This document shows, in pieces, positions 11,001-20,120 of a stretch of 64,000 nucleotides of DNA. Position 1 is the stretch's first letter, and every line of letters begins with the position of its first letter. This DNA is from Craspedostauros australis (taxonomy: Eukaryota; Bacillariophyta; Bacillariophyceae; Mastogloiales; Achnanthaceae). The stretch is taken from contig JAMXDE010000049.1 in NCBI GenBank assembly GCA_026770025.1, forward strand, positions 248,001 to 312,000, written 5' to 3'. A program made the translations under genes and the position numbers. The notes under the pieces are model-generated. The model searched no databases, was not told the DNA's origin, and saw only the letters and a list, made by a program, of their open reading frames with translations.

Positions 11001-11600
11001 TGATGATGGAGACCTGCAAGATGGCTGAAGCAACGATGGCGGTGACTTTGGGGGCGTTTCCTTCGATGATGAATCACCAGTCACATTGGCGCTCTCAAGA
11101 GGCCGCTCATCCATCATGCACCTGTCCAGAACAAAGCAGGGCGCACCGTGAATCCATCAGTTGGCCCCATCGACAGTTTGTCGTCAGAGGAAGAGCTGGA
11201 TGTACCCAACAATGGTATGGGCGACTTCAGCCACAGCAATGCCATGGAAGCAACTGATTTCAGCCAAACCTTGGACCTTGATGGCGAGAACCAGAGCAGA
11301 ATGGGCACCATCAAGATCTCAATGGTGGAAGAGCATCATCGTTGTTGACCATGTTCTGAAAGGAGACTGCAGAACAGCAAGATAGCGAAGCAAGCAGATG
11401 CCTCCACATTACTCTTGCTAGCATATCTCATGCCTCCAGTCAACGTGACGATAATGTGGGCGATGGCAATGATGATGATACGATCCCAAGCGGCTTCGAT
11501 CCGTTTGTCGATGCATGCATGACGCAATCACTACCAGCTCCACCAGGCTATCCACCTACTTGGTGCCAAGCTTGAATATCACACAAATTAAAGGGTTGCA
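8074..11600. other. Long gene-poor stretch with decayed coding fragments
   Basis: No intact gene was recognised. Short open frames are rich in Gln, Asn, His and Ser. One stretch (about 10930-11575) looks like a decayed gene and is listed separately. An open frame at 9617-10072 (151 codons) has no recognisable domain and is not called as a gene. Confidence 0.5.
10930..11576 (+). pseudogene. Possible decayed acidic/Ser-rich coding sequence, family unknown
   Basis: Frame 1 from 10930 reads MDFFGPSIGSSNANININ, continues past a TGA at 11026 with SNDGGDFGGVSFDDESPV, and meets another stop near 11145. Frame 3 then continues with VGPIDSLSSEEELDVPNNGM to 11348. Near the end a frame reads GFDPFVDACMTQ and LPAPPGYPPTW before a stop at about 11574. 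Repeated hydrophilic, protein-like composition across frame changes suggests a dead gene, but no family is recognised. Confidence 0.3.
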
Positions 11601-12165
11601 CAAGGGGACAGTACATGAATATCAGCAATGCTGCCAATGGGTATGGATGCAGAGACAATCGTCCAGAAGAGAAGAAGCAAGAGTTGTGGTATGAAATATC
11701 AGCAATGGTGAAACAGGAACAGACACGGGAAAAATGTCCCAACGGGACACACAAGGGGACGCCACATGAAACATCAGCAATCCTGCCAATGGGATGCACA
11801 CTGGGCCACAAAGGGGATGCTGCACAAAAGAACAGCAACACCAACAATGGGACAAGAGTGGGGTCGCAACAAACAATGGCACTGGTCCATCACTGTCCAA
11901 CACTGTCCAACACTGGCGAACTCAACAATGCCAAACTTGGACCAGCTGCTCAAAACGCTCAAGCATCATCTTCTGAGATCAATCCAATCCAACCACAAGT
12001 GCCATTGCTCCAGTCTGTCCAGGTTGCTCGATCAGCCTTGGTACACAATTGTCCCTGTGTGAAAGGCCTCACCGCCATGAACACAAGAGGGGAGCAGCTT
12101 GTGGGAGGGTTGGAGACACCGAATGGGGATGTGCGAGTCGACATCAAGAAGCTTCCGCATCAGCA
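11600..12165 (+). repeat. Local imperfect direct repeats, first part
   Basis: A unit around aaggggac..acatgaa..atcagcaat..ctgccaatggg occurs near 11605-11650 and again near 11750-11800, with a partial copy near 11690. Next, about 11884-12165 is a ~280-bp unit repeated at 12238-12512 with substitutions and small indels. A 251-codon open frame (11615-12370) runs across them, but it shows no domain and is probably incidental. Confidence 0.55.
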
Positions 12166-12237
12166 GATCTTGACGGCTTCAGCTTCATCATCAGCTTCAG
12201 CAAAAATGATGCTATGGTGGCAACAAGCTAAGGCACA

Positions 12238-12512
12238 GATCCATCACTATCCAACACCAGCGAACTCAACGATGCCAAACTTGGACCAGCCACTCACAAC
12301 ACTCAAGCATCATCCTCGGAGACCAATCCAACCACAAGCACCATTGCTCCAGTCTGTCCAGGTTGCTTGATTAGCCTTGGTACACGATTGTCCCTGTGTG
12401 AAAAGCCTCACCGCCATGAACACAGGAGGGAAGCAGCTTGTGGGAGGGTTGGAGACACCCAATGGGGATGTGCGAGTTGACATTGAGCAGCTTCTCATAT
12501 GGCAACTGTCGC
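12238..12512 (+). repeat. Second copy of the ~280-bp direct repeat
   Basis: Matches 11884-12165 over most of its length (for example tccagtctgtccaggttgct and cagcttgtgggagggttgga in both). The period is about 345 bp. The function of the repeated DNA is unknown. Confidence 0.6.
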
Positions 12513-12611
12513 AAGCCAACATGCTCTGACGGTCGCTATGCTCCATTCGCAGTCCACCAAGGACAAGGCACGCATTGTGGAGCTGCTTGAGGCAAAGGAG
12601 GTGACAACCAA

Positions 12612-13292
12612 TGTCAGGAATCGAGGGTACGACTCTGTCGGAAAGATACCCATGATTGCCGCAACTCCCAACATTATTTGTCACACCTTTGGATATTATT
12701 CGTCACACCATTGAATATTGTCCATTCCACCCACGACACGAATCACACGGGAATGACCCCAGTCTTACCAAGCAAACAAGCCTGTCCTCTATGAATCAAG
12801 AAAAGGCCACGACATCTAAACCATGTGAAGGAAGATGATGACCGACACATTGATGATCACCCCATCTGGAGATCATGGCACGTGTCACCCACGGACTAGA
12901 ACAACTCAGAAAGGGCATCAAACATGACATCAATCATGACACCAATCGTAAAGTTTGGTGTCAGGAGATCAAGAGCGAAACGCAAGACTGTGGAATCGTA
13001 CCGCAGGGAATGTAGAATAAGGATATGCACGACGAGTCGCAAGGCAGGAATGCCTTCGGATATGCACGACGATGTGCATGACAAGGATGCCTGCGGATGA
13101 GGCCTCATGCATGCAAGCGATGATCCATGATGATGAGATGCATGAATGCAACAGTCTAACGAGATGCTGCTGCAGGAGATGCTACATGAGAAACGAAAGG
13201 CAAAGGAGCTGAAGAGAATGAGCTCACAGTTCTGAATAGTACGATCTAACAACGAATTAGTTCTTACTAACACTAACCCCGGATTTCCAACA
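12612..13292 (+). repeat. 5' LTR of element A (681 bp)
   Basis: Same sequence as 19440-20120, with TG...CA ends. It should carry the element promoter and polyadenylation signals, but none is specific enough to mark. It is followed by the 12-bp palindrome cgtttcgaaacg (13293-13304), where a primer-binding site would be expected. Confidence 0.95.
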
Positions 13293-13371
13293 CGTTTCGA
13301 AACGTTACGATTGAAATCCTACGTTTCCATCATCACCAACACAGCAACAAACGACCCTCACCATCATCACC

Positions 13372-15276
13372 ATGACGTCCTTCCTCGGTAAGACCGATCG
13401 TTACATGATCATGTTCGACGGCAAGCGATCCTCCTGGAAAGCTTGGAGTGCGAAGTTCCTTGCCCGCGCCAACCGCAAGGGTTACGGAGACTTGTATCTC
13501 AAGGACTTGGGTGAAGTGATTGTGAAGACCGAGGCTTTTGACCCCTCTCCCCTCGCCTCCATCGCGGGAAGCGAAGAGAAGAAGCTTAAGGCCTCGAAAT
13601 TATCTGCCATGTCTCCCGAGGAGAAGGCGGAGTACAAGAAGGCTCTGGCCAAGTACGCGTTTGAAGAACTGACCATGGCAATCAACCATGAAACCACCGA
13701 AGGCGATGTCGCCTTCATGGCTGTGTTGGGATGCGAGAGCAACATCTACGAGGGAGGAGACCCTCGCAAGGCGTGGAAGGCTCTCGAGCGCATCTACGAG
13801 CAACGCACTGCGCCAATGAAGGCAAAGTTGTTGGCTCAACTCAACGGGATGCGATTGAAGAAAGGCGAACACCCGGATACCTTCCTCACCGAAATGGAGG
13901 TGATCCGTAACCGCCTCAAGCACGCGGGAGTTAACATGGACATGGAGCAGTACCACATGCTCGTGCTCAACGCTCTCGGAAGGGACTACGAAATGGATGT
14001 GAAGCTCATCGAGCTCAAGTTCGAGAACATCGAAAAGCAGATGACTATCGAAGACATCCGCGAAGCAGTGAGTGCAACCTACGACGCACGTCACATCAAG
14101 CAAGGAGGTAGTAAGCGTGAGAACCATAGCAAGGAAGAAATGGCACTCGCCGCCACTGGTGGCTTCAAGGGCCACTGCCGCAACTGTGGCGCCTACGGGC
14201 ACAAGAAGGCTGACTGCCGCTCTGCGCCTAAGAACAAAGGAGGCAAGCCCTCAAAGAAGAACAAGAGAAGTGATACTGAGGACAAGGCCAAGTTCAACGG
14301 AAACTGCAAGTACTGCGGTAAGAAGGGACACAAGATCCTCGAGTGCTTCAAGTTGAAGGCAGCGATGAGAGCAGCCAACACCGCCAACGTGGCCACCGAC
14401 GGCATGAACGGAACAGACGACGTCGCCCTCGTGATGGTCGAAGAACCGATGTGGCTACCCGAAGACGCCGCGGCAGACAACGCCGCGTTCGTCGTGGTAG
14501 ATGAACCCATGTGGATGTCCGCTGACGACGAAGAAGACGAAGTCGGTCTCGTGATGACCGACGAATCAATGTGGTTGCCCGACGAAGACAAGTCGGTCAA
14601 CAACGAAGAATTGATGTGTTTCCCCACCGACGAGCTCGAAAACGACCCCGTTGAGGTCAAAAATGTGACCAACCCAAGAATCGTGACAATCGACGAAATC
14701 ACGAACATCAAGAAAAACCAAACAATCAACACCTCCAACATGGCGCACTACGAGTCGTCCATCAACGACATGGCCCTCGCAACCACCGACGAAGACATGA
14801 TCGGACTTGACATCGAAGAAGAGGACGAGTACTCTGAAGAGGAACGAGAGGCCCACACCCCAAGTGTGTACGGATACTACGGGCCCCCAGTTGCTGCAGT
14901 TGAGACAATCAACCGCGAGCAATTCCCATCAAGCGATGAAGACGATTACACCGACGAAGACAATCTCTTCGAAGGGATCGTCTACGAGGATGAACCCCTC
15001 AACGTCGGAGACATCATGGAGAATGAAGTAGCGATGCCTGGAGTCGACCATCGTGTCACCTCCACCATCTACTCTCGAACCGAACCAAGGACTCTGGTCG
15101 ATCGAATGATCGAAGAGTCGTCCCGCAACGGAGGAAGCACCGCAGGATGGTGCCCGCTGTGCTTTCAGCGCGGCCCTCTCTACGCCATGTGCAAGACCTG
15201 CCGTAACTCGCCGTTCCTCATCCAACTGGCAAACCCCCTGCAAGGGCGGCGCCAACAACGATTCAAGACATCATGA
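13372..15276 (+). CDS. Element A Gag-like protein with two CCHC zinc knuckles
   Basis: 634 residues from an ATG in good context (caccatgacg), 80 bp after the 5' LTR. The N-terminal ~250 residues match the UBN2/Retrotran_gag type of copia Gag (SWKAWSAKFLARANRKGYGD; ALGRDYEM). Two CX2CX4HX4C knuckles occur at about residues 269-282 (CRNCGAYGHKKADC) and 312-325 (CKYCGKKGHKILEC), expected to bind element RNA. The rest is strongly acidic, with repeated EPMWL/DESMWLP units, and ends with a further Cys cluster (CPLCFQRGPLYAMCKTC). Gag forms the particle shell. The stop overlaps the pol start in ATGA, so Gag and Pol are in different frames; this is unlike the single fused ORF of many copia elements. 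Confidence 0.9.
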   Translation: MTSFLGKTDRYMIMFDGKRSSWKAWSAKFLARANRKGYGDLYLKDLGEVIVKTEAFDPSPLASIAGSEEKKLKASKLSAMSPEEKAEYKKALAKYAFEELTMAINHETTEGDVAFMAVLGCESNIYEGGDPRKAWKALERIYEQRTAPMKAKLLAQLNGMRLKKGEHPDTFLTEMEVIRNRLKHAGVNMDMEQYHMLVLNALGRDYEMDVKLIELKFENIEKQMTIEDIREAVSATYDARHIKQGGSKRENHSKEEMALAATGGFKGHCRNCGAYGHKKADCRSAPKNKGGKPSKKNKRSDTEDKAKFNGNCKYCGKKGHKILECFKLKAAMRAANTANVATDGMNGTDDVALVMVEEPMWLPEDAAADNAAFVVVDEPMWMSADDEEDEVGLVMTDESMWLPDEDKSVNNEELMCFPTDELENDPVEVKNVTNPRIVTIDEITNIKKNQTINTSNMAHYESSINDMALATTDEDMIGLDIEEEDEYSEEEREAHTPSVYGYYGPPVAAVETINREQFPSSDEDDYTDEDNLFEGIVYEDEPLNVGDIMENEVAMPGVDHRVTSTIYSRTEPRTLVDRMIEESSRNGGSTAGWCPLCFQRGPLYAMCKTCRNSPFLIQLANPLQGRRQQRFKTS

Positions 15277-18200
15277 CGCGCTGCCAGAAGCTCTGGACTG
15301 CAGGACCCCTGCACGTCGCAATGAGATACTCTCTCAGCAACATGATGGTTGCTGACGAAGTACGCTCTGAGCTCGCCCTACTGTGCTGCGACGCGGCGCA
15401 CGCGTACACCGAAGGAGGAGGAGAAAGCCTGAACCCTCGCACGCTCTACTACATGATGCATCGCATCGACGTGTTCACGCCAATGCAATTGGTGCAAGCC
15501 GTGCAACACATCAACGCAAGACTTGAGGAACTCAACTTGCCACCCATCCACAGAGGGCTCATCGACAGCCTGGTTCAGCATGCCGCAGAGATGCTGATGT
15601 GGATGCATCATCCAAGTGACCAAGGAGTCCGAGACCCAGAGGAGTTCAACCAGCTCCCCATCTACCGAGCGGCCGATGCTCAACCAGACATGGCCATGGT
15701 GATCGGCGACCATCACGACGCTCAACCAGACATGGCCATGGTGATCGGTGACCTCGGCGATGCAAGCGCACTCCGCCACACCATCGCCCCCGACCATCAC
15801 CAAGCAAACACATGGCTGGGCGATTCTGGTGCCTCATGCCACCTCACCAACAGCGAAGAGGGCATGACTAACGTGCAAGTGGCCAACCACTCCATCAAGA
15901 TCGGCAGCGGCCGATACCTCAAGGCAACGAAGGTTGGCGATAAACGCATGATCGTGATGCAAAAGAACGGGAACCAAGCCACTATCGTGCTCAAGCAAGT
16001 GAAGTTCGTGCCCAACCTGTGGGTGAACCTCTTGAGCATCAACAAAGCTCTCGAAAACGGTTTCGACATCAGCAACCAAGGTGTCGTGATGAGCTTGGAG
16101 AAGCGCGGGCAACGCATCATGTTCGACAGACTCATGGCAACCCATAGCGGTTTCGTGAGTGGAGTGAACATGATCAGTGCCCCTCCCCACGAAGACCAAG
16201 CCAATGTCGGCGTGTCCACCAGGTCCGCGGTGGACATCAACCAAATTCATAAAATGTTAGGCCATGTTGACACTTACACGATCTCTCGCACAGCGGGACG
16301 ATACGGTTGGAATGTCACAGGCAAGTTGCATGCATGCATTGACTGCGCAATTGGAAAACAGAAGCAGAAGTCAATGACAAAACGCCTGCAGCGCCGAGCA
16401 AAAGAAATTGGTGAGCGGTTGTTCATTGATACATCGAGTGTTCAAACGCACAGCTACGGACAAGGAAAATATTGGCTCCTTGTCATCGATGATTACAGTG
16501 ATTACTGCTGGAGTTACTTTTTGAAAGAGAAAAGTGAAGTCGGAGAAAAGCTGATCACGCTCCTCCGATGGCTTCACTCCAATCAACAGGCACATGTGAA
16601 AAATATCAGATGTGACAACGCGGGAGAGAATTATGCCACGGAGAAACAGCTTCTCGACGCAGGGTTCGGTCCAACGTTCGAATACACTGCCGCTTCCACT
16701 CCCCAACAGAACGGTCGCGTAGAAAGAAAATTCGCGACGCTGTACGGGAAAGTCCGCTCCATGCTCAATCAAACACATCTACCAAGAACAGTGCGTGGAA
16801 AATTGTGGGCGGAGGCAGCCCGAACCGCGACTCAGCTCGAAAATATTATCGAGACAAAGACAAGAGAACCAGCATGTGTTCTCTTCAACAACCGCATCCC
16901 AACATTCGTGGATGGATTACGAAAATTCGGAGAAATAGGCATGGTATACATCGGCGGTCGTACGATAAAGGCTAAGCTGGACGATAGATCCAGACCAGCC
17001 ATGTTCGTCGGCTACGGCCAATCGCACGCAAAGGGAGTATATCGAATGCTGAATCTCGCAACAACCAAGATCCTAATCACGAGAGACGTGACATGGATGA
17101 ATCAGTCATACGGGCAATTCAGAGGTATCGAGAATGCCAACAGATCTGTGCTGATAGATCTAGAAGATGACGACTCTACGTCGGGTATAAACACCCGAAC
17201 TACGAGGACAACTTGGGAGCGACGATCGGAGACCATCAAGAGCATGGAGGCCGACGACGCGGATCGCAGCAGCAGAGCCGAAGAAATAGAAGATACTGAT
17301 GACGCTGCGCGAGGGCAAGATAGCTTGCTCCCTGCCCAAGGGGAAAATGAATCGAACGAAGAGATCGACGATGAATTCGGAAGGGACGACGAGGGGAAAG
17401 TAGACGAAGCGGCCGAGAAAGAGCCCGAAGACACCCCTGTCGCAGAACCTGTAACACGCATACCAAGGATGCTGAGCGCTCTCGCCGGGTACAACAACGA
17501 CCCAATCCCAGAGGAGGAGCGAGATCTCGGATCAAGTGATGAGTCAGAACCTAATGACAGCGAGGGATATGTGACGCCCGAAGAGACCATCACAACTCCA
17601 CCGGAAACAGGAGGACCCGACTTCCACGCAGACGGGTCAATATTCAACAGAGATATCGCAGGTACGATGATAGACACACCTCATGGAATGATGAGATTAG
17701 ATGACATCATCGCTGCGGACCAAGCATTGAAAGAAGAAAGAAATGAGGAAGGGGCAGAATACGCGAATGTCGCAATGCTACTGGACCCCACCACATTCGA
17801 GGACTGCTGGGACCATGCGGATCCCAACAAAAGAAAGAAATGGCGCGAAGCTATCAACAAAGAGTTCTACGATATGGCCAGAAGGAAAGTATGGGAGATA
17901 ATCAAGAAGGACCAGATGCCGAAGGATCGGCGGTGTGTGAAGACCAAATGGGTTTTCAAGGAAAAGAGAAACGGGGTATTCCGCGCCAGACTCGTGGCAT
18001 GCGGATACTCGCAGATCGCAGGAGTCGATTTCTCGGCACACCACGCACCAGTGATACATGATGCAACATATCGAATCATGCTCACGATGAAGATGATATT
18101 ACATATGGACAGTATCATCATCGACTTTGAGACAGCATTCCTGCATGGAGAACTCGATGAAGAAATCTACATGCAATGCCCAAAGGGTATGAGGCACGAA

Positions 18201-19364
18201 GCCGACGAATGCCTGCTACTCAAGAAAACCATCTACGGACTCGTGCAGAGCGCGAGACAATGGAATAAGAAGCTCGTCGACATCCTATTCAAATTGGGGT
18301 TCAGGCAGAGCGAGGTGGACCCATGCCTACTGATTCGGAATCAGGAAGGGCAACTGCTTTTAATCGGCACCTATGTGGACGATTGCCTCTGCATCGGAGA
18401 GGAGCAGGAACTGAAAAAGCTCGTGAAGGATATCCGAGCGGAACGATTCGGTGTCAAAGTGGAGGAAGATCTCGAAGACTACCTGAGCTGCAAGATCATC
18501 TTCAACCGCGACGAGACGAACTGTTGGGTGAACCAACCACACATCCTAAAGAACATCATCGATACATTCGGAAGCGATGTGGTGAAACTGCAACGATACG
18601 GAACGCCTGGGACACCAGGGCAAGGCATCCAAAGGCAAAGCGATGCACCCAAAGTGGACAAGCAGCGACACAGCAGATACCGAAGCGGAGTAGGTATGCT
18701 GCTATACCTGGTGAAACACTCTCGACCCGACATCGCCAATGCAGTGCGAGAACTGACCAAGGTGTTGGATGGACCAACAGCCGCAGCATACAAGGAAATG
18801 CTTCGAGTCATGAAGTTCGTATGGGACACGAGAGAGTATGGACTGAAGATGAAACCAAGTCCACTGACCCAAGATGCATGGAAGATTGCAATATACACCG
18901 ACAGCGAATTCGCAGGTGACAAGGACAATCGCATCAGCGTAGGAGGGCACATCGTCCTACTACAAGGAGTGCCGATCATATGAAGATCAAAGGCACAACG
19001 GAGCGTAACACTCAGCTCGACGGAAGCAGAGTACGTCGCCCTGTCGGAAGCAGGAAAAGAAATTCGCTTCGTAACACAATTGATGAGCGACATCGGACTG
19101 AGGATGCACAAGCCGGCAGATGTGATGGTCGACAATGTTGGAGCGATCTTCATCGCGTCCAACCCATCAACATCCGCCAGGACACGGCACATCGACATCC
19201 GACATCATTTCATTCGAGAACTGATTACAAATGGAGAGGCCAGAACCAAATTTGTGCGTTCTGAAGACAACATCGCAGACGGCTTTACGAAGAATACCAA
19301 AAAGGAGATCTACGAAAAACACAGGGATCACTACATCCAACTGCGTTCCACAATGGATCAGTGA
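15273..19364 (+). CDS. Element A Pol (protease, integrase, RT, RNase H) with in-frame TGA
   Basis: Starts at ATG 15273 in the -1 frame relative to gag (4-nt overlap). A ~180-residue leader, with an 11-residue duplication (AQPDMAMVIGD), precedes protease D184-S-G-A. The GAG-pre-integrase zinc motif (H...H...CxxC, IHKMLGH...CIDC) comes next, then integrase D386, D448, E484 (DD35E), then RT with YVDD at residue 1034 and FETAFLHGEL. At 18981-18983 the frame meets TGA exactly where related proteins have the Trp of ISWRSKAQ. The same frame then runs without stops through the whole RNase H (SSTEAEYVALSEAGKE; DNVGAIFIASNP; HIDIRHHFIRE) to 19364. The TGA is probably a nonsense change; read-through is possible but unsupported. 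Confidence 0.9.
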
Positions 19365-19439
19365 CGGAGAGGAGAGGACATGAAATTATGAAAAATGTGA
19401 GAGTGTGAGTGATGTGTTGTCGATGCGACAATGGAAGGG

Positions 19440-20120
19440 TGTCAGGAATCGAGGGTACGACTCTGTCGGAAAGATACCCATGATTGCCGCAACTCCCAAC
19501 ATTATTTGTCACACCTTTGGATATTATTCGTCACACCATTGAATATTGTCCATTCCACCCACGACACGAATCACACGGGAATGACCCCAGTCTTACCAAG
19601 CAAACAAGCCTGTCCTCTATGAATCAAGAAAAGGCCACGACATCTAAACCATGTGAAGGAAGATGATGACCGACACATTGATGATCACCCCATCTGGAGA
19701 TCATGGCACGTGTCACCCACGGACTAGAACAACTCAGAAAGGGCATCAAACATGACATCAATCATGACACCAATCGTAAAGTTTGGTGTCAGGAGATCAA
19801 GAGCGAAACGCAAGACTGTGGAATCGTACCGCAGGGAATGTAGAATAAGGATATGCACGACGAGTCGCAAGGCAGGAATGCCTTCGGATATGCACGACGA
19901 TGTGCATGACAAGGATGCCTGCGGATGAGGCCTCATGCATGCAAGCGATGATCCATGATGATGAGATGCATGAATGCAACAGTCTAACGAGATGCTGCTG
20001 CAGGAGATGCTACATGAGAAACGAAAGGCAAAGGAGCTGAAGAGAATGAGCTCACAGTTCTGAATAGTACGATCTAACAACGAATTAGTTCTTACTAACA
20101 CTAACCCCGGATTTCCAACA
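19440..20120 (+). repeat. 3' LTR of element A (681 bp)
   Basis: Matches 12612-13292 throughout by eye; the open frames that cross both copies translate identically. It begins directly after the polypurine-like atggaaggg and ends directly against coding sequence of element B at 20121. Confidence 0.95.

Larger units (their letters stand above)
12612..20120 (+). mobile_element. Complete copia LTR retrotransposon 'A'
   Basis: 7,509-bp element with two 681-bp LTRs that look identical by eye, separate gag and pol frames, and a purine-rich tract (atggaaggg, 19431-19439) before the 3' LTR. Both LTRs begin TGTCAGG and end CCAACA. Identical LTRs imply recent insertion. The 5-bp flanks do not match (accaa at 12607-12611, gacta at 20121-20125), so the present boundaries were not produced by one simple insertion. 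DNA to the right is coding sequence of element B. Confidence 0.92.

Noticed and set aside
12896-13273. 125-codon frame found identically at 19724-20101
   Set aside because: It lies wholly inside the two LTR copies; identity comes from the LTR, not from a duplicated gene.
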